64,000 nucleotides of DNA from Lysinibacillus capsici (GTDB lineage Bacteria > Bacillota > Bacilli > Bacillales_A > Planococcaceae). The notes under the pieces are model-generated. The model worked only from the letters and a program-made list of their open reading frames with translations. It was not told where the DNA came from and did no database searches. Location: assembly GCF_003367505.1 (NCBI RefSeq), contig NZ_PXXX01000009.1:186001-250000 (forward strand), in the 5' to 3' direction. Made by a program: the position numbers and the translations under genes. Positions 21,590 to 29,628 of the stretch are shown here, in pieces. Position 1 is the first letter of the stretch. Each line of letters starts with the position of its first letter.

Positions 21590-21872
21590 TAACCGCTACT
21601 TCAAACCTATCCCTTACTTTGTCTGCTCTATCCACCACTTTTCGCGTTGTATCCGCTACTTTTTACGTTCTATCCGCTACTTTTTACGTTCTATCCGCTA
21701 CTTCAAAACCTATCCCTCACTTTGTCCACTCTATCCCTCATTTTTTACGTTTTATCCGCTACTTTTCACGTTCTAACCGCTACTTCAAAACCTATCCCCC
21801 ACTTTGTCCGCTCTATCCCTCATTTTTTACGTTGTATCCGCTACTTTCTATCTTGTATCCGTAACTTGAAAC
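21590..21872. repeat. Composite degenerate tandem repeat (about 14 units of 21 bp)
   Basis: About fourteen head-to-tail units, mostly 21 bp, each beginning TATCC or TAACC; the best conserved read TATCCGCTAC-TTTTT-ACGTTC. Units come in at least two types, a GCTAC-TT-TTACGTTC type and a CCTCAC-TTTGTCC-CTC type. Four-unit blocks of about 82 bp recur (units 6-9 and 10-13, and approximately 1-4). Because the period is a multiple of three, all forward frames stay open, but none has a ribosome site. There are no spacers, so this is not a CRISPR array. Confidence 0.85.
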
Positions 21873-21947
21873 TATCCTCTCTTTAGCTCTATCTTTATCC
21901 TGGAATCTCCTACTATTCCTAGGTGATTAACTATAAATAATCTAGCT

Positions 21948-21962
21948 AATTTTCAGAAATCA
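21948..21962. promoter_or_regulatory. CodY-box-like site upstream of metI
   Basis: AATTTTCAGAAATCA matches the CodY consensus AATTTTCWGAAAATT at 12 of 15 positions, about 110 bp upstream of the metI start. No S-box (SAM riboswitch) motif is visible in this leader. Confidence 0.4.
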
Positions 21963-22072
21963 CCTTGTTCTTCTTTAGTATCCATGTTAAATTGGTAACA
22001 ATTATTGAGAATACTATTAAATTGAAAGCAAAAGTTGTTGCTTTTAATAATATTGAAGAAAAGAGTGACGTC

Positions 22073-23188
22073 ATGACATTAAACAGAAGTATTGAAACAA
22101 AGCTTGTACAACTTGGTAATTTAAGTGACCCAGCAACAGGAGCTGTGAGCCCACCCATTCATTTATCGACTGCTTATAAACATACTGGGATTGGTGAATC
22201 TACTGGTTTTGACTATACACGTACAAAAAATCCAACACGTGCTCTTTTAGAAGCAGGAATTGCTGATTTAGAGGGTGGCGATATGGGCTTTGCCTGTAGT
22301 TCCGGGATGGCTGCCATTCAATTGGTGTTATCCCTATTTAAACCAGGCGATGAATTAGTCGTGCCAGATGATTTATATGGTGGTACATATAGACTTTTTA
22401 ATTTCTTCCAAGATACTTATAATATTAAGCCTGTTTATTCAAAATTTGAATCGGTTGAACAGGTGGAAGCATTAATGAATGAAAATACACGTGCAATATT
22501 TATTGAAACACCAACAAATCCACTTATGCAGGAGTTTGATTTACAAGTGTATGCGGAGTTAGCACATAAGCATGGGGCATGGCTAATTGTGGATAATACT
22601 TTTTATACGCCTTACTTCCAACGCCCTATTGAATTAGGTGCAGATATTGTGCTTCATTCTGCAACGAAGTATATTGGTGGTCATAATGATGTTTTAGCTG
22701 GGCTAGTGGTTGCTAAAGGCACAGAATTAGCCGAACGCATTGGCTTTATTCATAATGGTAGTGGCATGGTGTTAGGAGCTATGGATTCATGGTTACTTAT
22801 TCGTGGTCTAAAAACAATGCATCTACGCTTAAAGCAACATGATGCCAATGCGAAGGCGATTGCTGCTTACTTAGAGGAAGAAGAGTTAGTGACCGATGTC
22901 CTTTATACTGGAAAAGGTGGCATGCTGTCATTCCGCTTGCAAAAGCCTGAGTGGATTGACCCATTCCTTCGTAACTTAAAGTTAATTACTTTTGCTGAAA
23001 GTCTTGGCGGTGTCGAAAGCTTTATTACGTATCCTGCTACACAAACACATGCAGATATGCCTTATGAAGAGCGTGTGGAGCGTGGCGTTTGTGATCGTTT
23101 ATTACGCTTCTCTGTTGGCATTGAGGAAGCAGAAGATTTAATTGCAGACTTACGACAAGTGTTTGATATCCTTAGAAAAGAGGCGTAA
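22073..23188 (+). CDS. metI: Cystathionine gamma-synthase / O-acylhomoserine thiolyase
   Basis: PLP enzyme of the Cys/Met metabolism family, 371 residues, which uses O-acylhomoserine and cysteine to form cystathionine. The PLP lysine lies in HSATKYIGGHND; the family motifs YTRTKNPTR and CSSGMAAIQ are present. The ATG at 22073 is chosen: upstream in-frame codons lack a ribosome site, and MTLNRSIETKLVQLGN is the normal N-terminus. It sits directly before metC with 3 bp between stop and start, as in Bacillus metIC. Confidence 0.88.
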   Translation: MTLNRSIETKLVQLGNLSDPATGAVSPPIHLSTAYKHTGIGESTGFDYTRTKNPTRALLEAGIADLEGGDMGFACSSGMAAIQLVLSLFKPGDELVVPDDLYGGTYRLFNFFQDTYNIKPVYSKFESVEQVEALMNENTRAIFIETPTNPLMQEFDLQVYAELAHKHGAWLIVDNTFYTPYFQRPIELGADIVLHSATKYIGGHNDVLAGLVVAKGTELAERIGFIHNGSGMVLGAMDSWLLIRGLKTMHLRLKQHDANAKAIAAYLEEEELVTDVLYTGKGGMLSFRLQKPEWIDPFLRNLKLITFAESLGGVESFITYPATQTHADMPYEERVERGVCDRLLRFSVGIEEAEDLIADLRQVFDILRKEA

Positions 23189-23191
23189 TTG

Positions 23192-24352
23192 ATGAAGCAA
23201 CGTATTGAAACAAGCCTCATTCACGCAGGTGTTCGTGATGGCTATAGTAATAAAAAAGGGGCTGTTAATGTCCCGATGTATCTGTCGTCTACTTTCCATC
23301 AAGAAAGTATAGATGAATTTGGAGAATATGATTATGCTCGTTCAGGCAACCCTACAAGAGATGCGTTAGAAAAAGCTGTAGCAGAGCTTGAGGGAGGCGT
23401 TCGTGCCCATGCATTTTCATCTGGTATCGCTGCCGTATCAGCAGCATTAATGCTGTTATCGCAGGGAGATCATATCGTCATGACTGAAGATGTTTATGGT
23501 GGAACCTATCGTTTTGTAACAAAGGTGTTGCCGCGCTTTGGGATTTCCCATACATTTGTAGATTTTACGGATCTAGCAGCTGTAGAAGCAGCAATCACGC
23601 CAGCTACAAAACTACTTTATATGGAAACACCATCAAATCCAACGTTAGGCATTACAGATATTCGTGGTGTAGTGGCGCTTGCCAAGCAACACCACTGCCT
23701 TACATTCTTGGATAATACTTTTATGACACCGTTACACCAACGCCCACTAGAACTTGGTGTAGATGTCGTCATTCATAGTGCAACGAAGTTTTTATCTGGA
23801 CATTCTGATATTATTGCTGGCTTAACGGTTACTGCCGATGAAAAGCTAGGTCAGGATCTCTACTTTATCCAAAATTCATTCGGTAATATTTTAGGTGTAC
23901 AGGATTCATTCACACTACTACAAAACATCAAAACAACAGATGTACGTTTTAGTCGTTCTGCTGAATCTGCACAAAAAATTGCTGTGTATTTGGCTAGCAA
24001 TCCACTAGTTGAACAGGTCTACTATCCAGGGCTTGCTTCACACCCAGGCTACGCTATTCATCAACGTCAAAGCACAAGTCCTGGGGCCGTTTTATCCTTC
24101 CGACTACCAAGCTATGCAGCTGCAAAGGCATTGGTTGAGGCGATGACAATTCCAGTATTTGCGGTCTCTCTTGGAGGAGTAGAATCTATCCTTTCTTACC
24201 CTGCAAAAATGAGTCATGCTGCTATGGAGCCTGAAGAGCGTGCTAAACGAGGCATCACAGATGGTCTTCTACGTTTTTCTGTAGGACTTGAGCATGTTGA
24301 TGATTTAATTGCTGATTTTGCACAAGCCCTAGAGATTGCTGCCAAGGCTTAA
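23192..24352 (+). CDS. metC: Cystathionine beta-lyase
   Basis: PLP enzyme (386 residues) cleaving cystathionine to homocysteine, pyruvate and ammonia. The PLP lysine is in HSATKFLSGHSD, and the substrate motif DYARSGNPTRDALE is intact. It shows clear similarity to MetI next door, consistent with old duplication in this family. The ATG at 23192 is preferred to the TTG three bases before it because of spacing to AGAGG. A strong terminator follows. Confidence 0.88.
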   Translation: MKQRIETSLIHAGVRDGYSNKKGAVNVPMYLSSTFHQESIDEFGEYDYARSGNPTRDALEKAVAELEGGVRAHAFSSGIAAVSAALMLLSQGDHIVMTEDVYGGTYRFVTKVLPRFGISHTFVDFTDLAAVEAAITPATKLLYMETPSNPTLGITDIRGVVALAKQHHCLTFLDNTFMTPLHQRPLELGVDVVIHSATKFLSGHSDIIAGLTVTADEKLGQDLYFIQNSFGNILGVQDSFTLLQNIKTTDVRFSRSAESAQKIAVYLASNPLVEQVYYPGLASHPGYAIHQRQSTSPGAVLSFRLPSYAAAKALVEAMTIPVFAVSLGGVESILSYPAKMSHAAMEPEERAKRGITDGLLRFSVGLEHVDDLIADFAQALEIAAKA

Positions 24353-24365
24353 TTGAATCAACATA

Positions 24366-24392
24366 AAAACCGCGTCCAATTGACGCGGTTTT
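24366..24392. terminator. Bidirectional terminator between metC and NUDIX gene
   Basis: Eleven-bp stem AAAACCGCGTC / GACGCGGTTTT with a 5-nt loop, followed by T-rich sequence on both strands. It serves the convergent metC and NUDIX genes. Confidence 0.85.
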
Positions 24393-24404
24393 ATTATAAT
24401 AGGT

Positions 24405-24833
24405 TCAATTTCTCACCTTTGCTAACAATCGGTATAAATAATCGCCATGCCCCTTTGCTAGCAGGGCATCTTGCTCAGCTGAAATCCAATAGAATGAAAA
24501 GATTAAATCCCCTTCGTTTAAGCCTGTTGGATGATGTTGCCATGCATCCCGTGTTTCATCGGATGTTAAATGATAAAAATACCGTTTCTGTAAAACACCT
24601 GATGGATGATTAAAATAATCCTGTGCTATTAGCGCTTGAACGACAAGTGTGGTTAGACCTGTTTCTTCTAGCATTTCACGTTTCACAGCATCTAAAGGTG
24701 TTTCCCCTTCCTCAACCGTACCTTTGGGCACCTGGATACCTGCCCCAACTGAATTCTGTTCAAATACGAGTACCTGTAATTGATCCTCATGCGTTCTCGT
24801 GATATAGCCAAAAGCTTTTTCAATTACTTGCAT
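24405..24833 (-). CDS. NUDIX hydrolase
   Basis: A 142-residue pyrophosphohydrolase. The complete Nudix box G-x5-E-x7-REMLEETGL is present (GTVEEGETPLDAVK followed by REMLEETGL), which binds Mg and catalyses phosphate-bond hydrolysis. The substrate is unknown. The start at 24833 follows AGGGGG; the open frame extends further upstream, but without a ribosome site and across the divergent GNAT gene start. Confidence 0.85.
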   Translation of the reverse strand: MQVIEKAFGYITRTHEDQLQVLVFEQNSVGAGIQVPKGTVEEGETPLDAVKREMLEETGLTTLVVQALIAQDYFNHPSGVLQKRYFYHLTSDETRDAWQHHPTGLNEGDLIFSFYWISAEQDALLAKGHGDYLYRLLAKVRN

Positions 24834-24899
24834 GAAAGTGACCCCCTTTGAATGATTGAATGTTACAATAAAGAGAAAAATTGGAATAGCAGGTGAAAA

Positions 24900-25394
24900 G
24901 TGTTGACACTTATTATACGACAGATGCAAGAAAATGACATTACTTTTGTACAAGAAATTGCTAGAATAAGCTGGCATCATACATACGAAGGAATCATTCC
25001 ACGTGACATTCAAGATCGTTTTTTACAACTAGCTTATAGTCGAGAACGATTAATCGAACGTCTTATCAATAGTCCGTTTCTCGTTGCAATTTTTGATGAA
25101 TGGCTAGTAGGCTTTGCTAATTTTTCAAATGTAACACAAGGTGAGGCGGAGCTACATGCGATTTATTTACATCCTGATATGCATGGTAAGGGCGTGGGTA
25201 CTGCACTTTTACAGGAAGGACTACGCATGCTCCCAAATCTATCGTCTTTATTTGTTTGTGTAGAGAAAGAAAATAAACTTGGTATGCATTTTTATCAAGC
25301 AAAGGGATTTGTAGCAATAGAAGAATTTGATGAACAATTTGATGGCCATCTACTTAAAACAGTTAAATTGGTTAAACAATATGAAAAAGTGTAA
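24900..25394 (+). CDS. GNAT-family N-acetyltransferase
   Basis: Acetyl-CoA-dependent acetyltransferase of about 164 residues. The acetyl-CoA pyrophosphate-binding motif is HPDMHGKGVGTALLQEG, and the N-terminal IIRQMQENDITFVQEI is typical. The substrate cannot be read from sequence. The start is non-ATG: GTG at 24900 or TTG at 24903, with AGGTG a few bases before. It is divergent from the NUDIX gene. Confidence 0.85.
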   Translation: MLTLIIRQMQENDITFVQEIARISWHHTYEGIIPRDIQDRFLQLAYSRERLIERLINSPFLVAIFDEWLVGFANFSNVTQGEAELHAIYLHPDMHGKGVGTALLQEGLRMLPNLSSLFVCVEKENKLGMHFYQAKGFVAIEEFDEQFDGHLLKTVKLVKQYEKV

Positions 25395-25426
25395 CGGTTC
25401 TTGCAACTACCGTTACACTTTTATTT
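25385..25426. terminator. Bidirectional terminator
   Basis: Fourteen-bp stem (AAAAGTGTAACGGT / ACCGTTACACTTTT) lies at the convergent ends of the GNAT and cupin genes. Confidence 0.85.
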
Positions 25427-25763
25427 ATGTAAGATTTATCTGCTCCGCTTGGATAACAAGTGCTGTTAAGCCCGTTATACTACCAGATTCATGTGCCTGT
25501 CCTTGAAGCCATAGTACTCCCTGTCCTGTTTTTATCGTGATTTTTTCACCATCTTCACCTCTAATCCATCCCTCTCCATTAATAACGATAAATAGCTGTG
25601 GAATGGGGGCTTCATGCAAACCAACCACACCGCCAGACTCAATATAGATGAAGCCGATCGTCGTAGGTACTTCCGTTTTCGTAATTTTTCTATAAAATGT
25701 ATCGATGGATTGGTATTGATGAATTGGATTTGCTAAATCTTGTGTAAATTGTATGAGTTGCAT
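25425..25763 (-). CDS. Small cupin-domain protein
   Basis: A 112-residue single-domain beta-barrel protein. The cupin-like signature VGLHEAPIPQLFIVINGEGWIRGEDGE is recognisable, but only some of the usual metal histidines are visible (H in GLHEAP, later QAHESG), so metal binding is uncertain. Function is unknown. It follows a 178-aa hypothetical gene on the same strand by 20 bp, so the pair may be co-transcribed. Confidence 0.7.
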   Translation of the reverse strand: MQLIQFTQDLANPIHQYQSIDTFYRKITKTEVPTTIGFIYIESGGVVGLHEAPIPQLFIVINGEGWIRGEDGEKITIKTGQGVLWLQGQAHESGSITGLTALVIQAEQINLT

Positions 25764-25783
25764 TTCGCGAAAATCCCTTCCTA

Positions 25784-26320
25784 TTAGGCTAGTTCTTCTT
25801 CAGCAAATGCTAAAAGTGTTCCATCTTCTTTTTTAAAATAAAAAGCAAATGCATCATAGCCATTTCTTTTAATCGTTTCCCAGTTAGTGGTTTCTCCATT
25901 TATAAGTTGAACATTTTCTTGTTCATCTACCTCATAGTCGTCTATTTCTCCGTCATAGTCGATGTTATAGAAAAATGATAATACGACTTTTGTTTCGGGT
26001 AAATTATATTTTTCTAGAGGACGGTTGTCACGGTGATTCTCTGTATACGCCTCACAAAATAGCGCATTATAACCATGTAGAGTTGCATCAAAGAGCAAAA
26101 TTTCCTCGGCAGATAAAGGATCTTTAGCAACGATTCTAGCGGTTGAGCCTGTAATATAAGGCATTTCCTCCCCTTCAATCATTAGCAAATCACCGTAATA
26201 CCAAATTTCAAATTGTTCATTGCCTGCACTAGAATGAAGCTGAAACTGGGATTCAACGTCATCTATAATTTGGACGTTTCCTGCAAATTGCTGTAGATAA
26301 ATGGGAATAGGATTAATCAT
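25784..26320 (-). CDS. Hypothetical protein, 178 aa, acidic
   Basis: Soluble, acidic protein with many aromatic residues and no signal peptide or membrane helix. A start after AGGAG at the right distance supports it as a real gene. A run of aspartates and glutamates (about residues 118-132, NIDYDGEIDDYEVDEQE) stands out and could bind cations. I recognise no family. It is upstream of and probably co-transcribed with the cupin gene. Confidence 0.7.
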   Translation of the reverse strand: MINPIPIYLQQFAGNVQIIDDVESQFQLHSSAGNEQFEIWYYGDLLMIEGEEMPYITGSTARIVAKDPLSAEEILLFDATLHGYNALFCEAYTENHRDNRPLEKYNLPETKVVLSFFYNIDYDGEIDDYEVDEQENVQLINGETTNWETIKRNGYDAFAFYFKKEDGTLLAFAEEELA

Positions 26321-26387
26321 AGCTTTGCTCTCCTTTTCTGTTAGAAATTACTTCCTTACAATATAATACATCTTTCTTAGTCATAAA

Positions 26388-26412
26388 GAAAAACCCAGAA
26401 TTTTTTCTGGGC
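26388..26412 (-). terminator. Terminator of the YpzG-like gene
   Basis: CCCAGAA / TTCTGGG stem, followed on the minus strand by TTTTTCTTT, 28 bp after the stop codon. Confidence 0.75.
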
Positions 26413-26439
26413 TTGATGACACTTACTTTTCTAGCATGA

Positions 26440-26592
26440 TTAAAACTGACGGGCCTTTGCTTCACTTCGCAAGAGACGGTTATGGAGAGTAATCTCCGTT
26501 TCACCATTTACTTGCGATTTTGATCGCTTAATCCTTGACCAGTTGCGGTGGATTTTTTGAGATTTGGGGTCTAGTTGTTCGAACCTACTCAT
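26440..26592 (-). CDS. YpzG-like small protein, 50 aa
   Basis: Very basic small protein beginning MSRFEQLDPKSQKIHRNW and ending with KSQVNGETEITLHNRLLRSE then AKARQF. This pattern recalls the YpzG-like small proteins of Bacillaceae, an assignment from memory that needs a profile search. GAGGAGG precedes the ATG; a nearer ATG in another frame stops after four codons. The gene has its own terminator. A decayed second copy with the same leader and terminator layout lies at 32.7-32.9 kb. Confidence 0.7.
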   Translation of the reverse strand: MSRFEQLDPKSQKIHRNWSRIKRSKSQVNGETEITLHNRLLRSEAKARQF

Positions 26593-26700
26593 TTTTCATC
26601 CTCCTCATCATTATAGATTTCATAAGTGAAATCTTCTTTATTATGACCAGCTAAGGTGAATTTATACTAATTTCATAAGAAGCTTAGTTACTTCACTTTA

Positions 26701-27873
26701 TTAGTTTTCGCTTAACCAAGTTAACGCATATTGTACATATAATTCGGCTCCAACGCGCAAACCATCTTCATCGATATTAAAATGGCCGTTATGATGTGCC
26801 CAGCGTGTATCCTTTTCTGTATTGCCTGAGCCTACTAGAGCAAAACAGCCAGGTACTTCATCTAAGTAAAAGCTAAAGTCTTCTCCACCCATTGTAGGAT
26901 CATCAATATGATAAGCATCCGCGCCAAAATGTTCAGCTGCAAGGCGCTCGACTAAGCTGGCACTCGCCACATCATTGTTGACGGCTTGTGTACCATATTC
27001 ATAAACGACCTCTGCTGTGCCACCATAAAGTGAGGCAATCTGGTCAGCATAATGACGAATTTGCGTTTCGATATGTGAACGAACCTCTTTATCAAAACAA
27101 CGCACAGTCCCTTCTAAAATGGCATCTTCTGCAATTACATTAAAGCGTGTGCCAACCTCCATTTTTCCAATTGTAAGAACGGCAGGTTGAAGTGGATTGA
27201 CTGTACGTGCCACAACTGTTTGGACATTCAAAGCAAACGTTGAAGCAATCATCACGGCATCAATGGCATCATGTGGGACTGCGGCATGACCGCCCTGCCC
27301 TTTAAAGCGCACTTTGAAAATATCAGCAGAGGCAAAGGCAGGACCTTTATTACACTGAATTTTCCCTGTGTCAATTTGTGACCAAATATGAATACCAAAG
27401 ACGTTATCTACACCTTTCATTGCTCCTTGCTCTACCATCGCTTTTGCGCCTGTAGCTACTTCTTCCGCTGGTTGGAAAATAAAACGAACTGTTCCCTCAA
27501 TTTCTTCTTGTACCGTATGTAATGTCTTAGCTGCAATCAGCAACATGGCTGTATGCGCATCATGACCACAGGCATGCATCTTACCATCCGTTTTAGAGCG
27601 ATACGGAATATCTTCTCGTATTTCATAAACTGATAATGCATCCATATCTGCACGTAAGGCAACGGTTTTTCCTTCCTTGCCCCCTTTTAACTCCGCAATA
27701 ATGCCTGTTGGCTCTGTTCGTCTATACGGAATACCAAGGTTCTCTAAATATGCTGCTACATAATTCGTTGTTTCATATTCTTCCCAAGAAAGCTCTGGCT
27801 CACTGTGCAATTTTTGACGAATTGCCACAAGCTCACTATTTAATTCCGCAATAATTTCTTTCATTTTATTCAT
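26701..27873 (-). CDS. M20-family amidohydrolase (N-acyl amino acid / hippurate hydrolase type)
   Basis: Zinc-dependent aminoacylase/carboxypeptidase of 390 residues. Metal ligands and the catalytic glutamate are visible in ACGHDAHTAM and PAEEVATGAK, and the C-terminal HHNGHFNIDED matches the family. It probably hydrolyses N-acyl amino acids or small peptides in the cytoplasm. The ATG at 27873 follows AAGGAG at 9 nt and is preferred to the longer reading that would overlap the permease gene. It lies directly downstream of a permease on the same strand, suggesting uptake followed by hydrolysis. Confidence 0.88.
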   Translation of the reverse strand: MNKMKEIIAELNSELVAIRQKLHSEPELSWEEYETTNYVAAYLENLGIPYRRTEPTGIIAELKGGKEGKTVALRADMDALSVYEIREDIPYRSKTDGKMHACGHDAHTAMLLIAAKTLHTVQEEIEGTVRFIFQPAEEVATGAKAMVEQGAMKGVDNVFGIHIWSQIDTGKIQCNKGPAFASADIFKVRFKGQGGHAAVPHDAIDAVMIASTFALNVQTVVARTVNPLQPAVLTIGKMEVGTRFNVIAEDAILEGTVRCFDKEVRSHIETQIRHYADQIASLYGGTAEVVYEYGTQAVNNDVASASLVERLAAEHFGADAYHIDDPTMGGEDFSFYLDEVPGCFALVGSGNTEKDTRWAHHNGHFNIDEDGLRVGAELYVQYALTWLSEN

Positions 27874-27890
27874 GCTGACTCTCTCCTTCT

Positions 27891-29078
27891 TTATAGCCAA
27901 TTGACAAAAATACCCGCTAAAATCACAGATGTTATCGTTACACTAATGAAACCTCCCACAAGCATCGGTGGTAACATATGACTTAACAGCATTTCTCGTT
28001 CTTTTTGATCGGCTGTGGACGATTTCACTACTTCATTCGTTAAAATATAATCTGCTGGGAACCCATAGAGCGCTGTTAAGGATACAGCAAACGCTAAATT
28101 CGGGCTGACCTTTAAAACTTTTCCTGCGATGAAAGAGAAAATATACATACCAATGACTGCTAAGACAATAGACACTACTAATGGCACAATAATACGCATC
28201 AGCATTTCAGGGGAAGCCTGTTTTAAGCCATCAAATATAAAGAGCATTAACCCCATAATGGCAAAACCGAAGCCATTTGCTTTTTGCAATGGTTGTCTTT
28301 CTAAAAAACCAAATGTCGATGCAAGGACACCAAACACTAGGCATAGCACTAACGCATTGACTGTCACAACAGGTGCTAATGCTGTAGATGTACCATACGC
28401 TAATAATCCAACAAGCGCTAAACGGAAAAATTTAAAGTATTCTGTATTGTACTTGGTAGGAATTTTACTAAATAATTTTGGTTGCTCAGATGCCTGTTCA
28501 ACATCTTCCTCTACCTGTGTTACCGATTGTATATTCCCTTGCTGATGTTCTTTTAATAAACGTTTTGCTTCACGCTTCAATACAATGGACGTGATGGGAT
28601 ATCCTGCAAAACCTTGAATAACATAAATTACAATGGCAAAGACGGCTAAATCCTCTAAGCCAGCTGCAGAAGCGCCTTCTGACATCACTAGCGCTGCCAC
28701 AACACCACCGACTAATGGTGGAACTGCAACAATCATCGTTTTTAAATCAAATAGCAAGGCTCCAATTGTAAATAATATGGCGATGATGCCTACAATACCA
28801 GCTAAAGAAATAACGATGGCTTTCCACTGGTTTTTCAATTCCTTAAGGGACAGAAGTGTACCCATATTCGTAATTAATAAATACATTAACATCGTGGCAA
28901 CGACTGGACCAATCCCGGCAATACTAACAATATCTTTCGGGAAGAATGTCCAATAGCCAATTAAAAATAATACCGCACAGACGAACACAGATGGAATCCA
29001 CGCCTTCGTTCTTGTTGCTACGATATCTCCGATGTAAAGAATAGCAAGTACTATCGTCAGTGCTAACATTTGCGACAT
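27891..29078 (-). CDS. Polytopic membrane transporter-like protein
   Basis: A 395-residue integral membrane protein with about ten hydrophobic segments in two halves separated by a charged cytoplasmic loop (about residues 170-210). The layout, with glycine- and proline-rich re-entrant-looking segments (PPLVGGVVAALVMSEG; SLTALYGFPADYIL), resembles secondary carriers of the glutamate/sodium symporter type. The substrate is not known. The amidohydrolase gene starts 18 bp after its stop codon, so the likely cargo is an acylated amino acid or peptide (inference). Confidence 0.7.
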   Translation of the reverse strand: MSQMLALTIVLAILYIGDIVATRTKAWIPSVFVCAVLFLIGYWTFFPKDIVSIAGIGPVVATMLMYLLITNMGTLLSLKELKNQWKAIVISLAGIVGIIAILFTIGALLFDLKTMIVAVPPLVGGVVAALVMSEGASAAGLEDLAVFAIVIYVIQGFAGYPITSIVLKREAKRLLKEHQQGNIQSVTQVEEDVEQASEQPKLFSKIPTKYNTEYFKFFRLALVGLLAYGTSTALAPVVTVNALVLCLVFGVLASTFGFLERQPLQKANGFGFAIMGLMLFIFDGLKQASPEMLMRIIVPLVVSIVLAVIGMYIFSFIAGKVLKVSPNLAFAVSLTALYGFPADYILTNEVVKSSTADQKEREMLLSHMLPPMLVGGFISVTITSVILAGIFVNWL

Positions 29079-29260
29079 ATCAAAGAATTCTCCTAACTTA
29101 GTAATTTTTTAATGTCATCTATAATAATACTAATTATTCTTAAAATTCTATTTTTACAGAAAAGAAGAAAAACAGCGCATGAACGAGCATATTCGTGACA
29201 CTAAAATTACGGTTTTCCAAATATTTAGATTTTAAAGAATTTTCATAAATCGCTTACAAA

Positions 29261-29294
29261 AAAATAGAACCATTATAAAATGGTTCTACTTTTT
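29261..29294. terminator. Bidirectional terminator
   Basis: Ten-bp stem TAGAACCATT / AATGGTTCTA with a 4-nt loop. It is downstream of the minus-strand DUF3784 gene. Confidence 0.7.
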
Positions 29295-29302
29295 CTTACA
29301 TG

Positions 29303-29617
29303 CTATTTTTTGAAACGATTACCTGTGTTCGCATAGATCAATAAAAATATCGTAAGGGCGACAAAAAGTACAAGACCTACATGAAATAACCATTGTGTAT
29401 GGAAAAATTCGTTTAGTATCCATAAAAGTACACAAAAACAGTAGCCATACATCATTTTTCCCATAAATCTTGCCAGTGCCTTTTCATCATATTGTTCTTT
29501 ATCTTCCTGTGCCATCGTATGAAAGCCTTCAAGTAGAAAAGCTCCTTTACCTTGCGATAGAACAATGGCGAAGATGAGAAACGGCAGCATGATTATTAAA
29601 TAGACAAGTACTCCCAA
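29303..29617 (-). CDS. DUF3784-like membrane protein
   Basis: A 104-residue protein with three predicted membrane helices. The segment between the first two, GKGAFLLEGFHTMAQEDKEQYDEKALARFMG, is the hallmark of DUF3784 proteins. It starts with TTG after AGGATG. Function is unknown. It is the last gene of a GntR - DUF1648 - hydrolase - DUF3784 run on the minus strand with 10-20 bp gaps. Confidence 0.75.
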   Translation of the reverse strand: MGVLVYLIIMLPFLIFAIVLSQGKGAFLLEGFHTMAQEDKEQYDEKALARFMGKMMYGYCFCVLLWILNEFFHTQWLFHVGLVLFVALTIFLLIYANTGNRFKK

Positions 29618-29628
29618 GGTTAATCATC

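Noticed and set aside
21558-21886. Three overlapping plus-strand ORFs across the repeat array, or a CRISPR array
   Set aside because: The repeat period is a multiple of three, which keeps frames open by chance. There are no ribosome sites, the peptides are low-complexity, and the units abut without spacers.
21873-22072. SAM riboswitch (S-box) before metI
   Set aside because: The conserved GAGGGA...GATGAAACCCGGCAACC-type blocks were sought and not found.
24834-25013. N-terminal extension of the NUDIX gene
   Set aside because: It overlaps the divergent GNAT gene and has no ribosome site, while AGGGGG precedes the Met at 24833 and the shorter protein starts normally for the family.
26313-26507. 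64-codon minus-strand ORF upstream of the 178-aa hypothetical gene
   Set aside because: It is out of frame with the YpzG-like gene it overlaps and runs through that gene's terminator hairpin.
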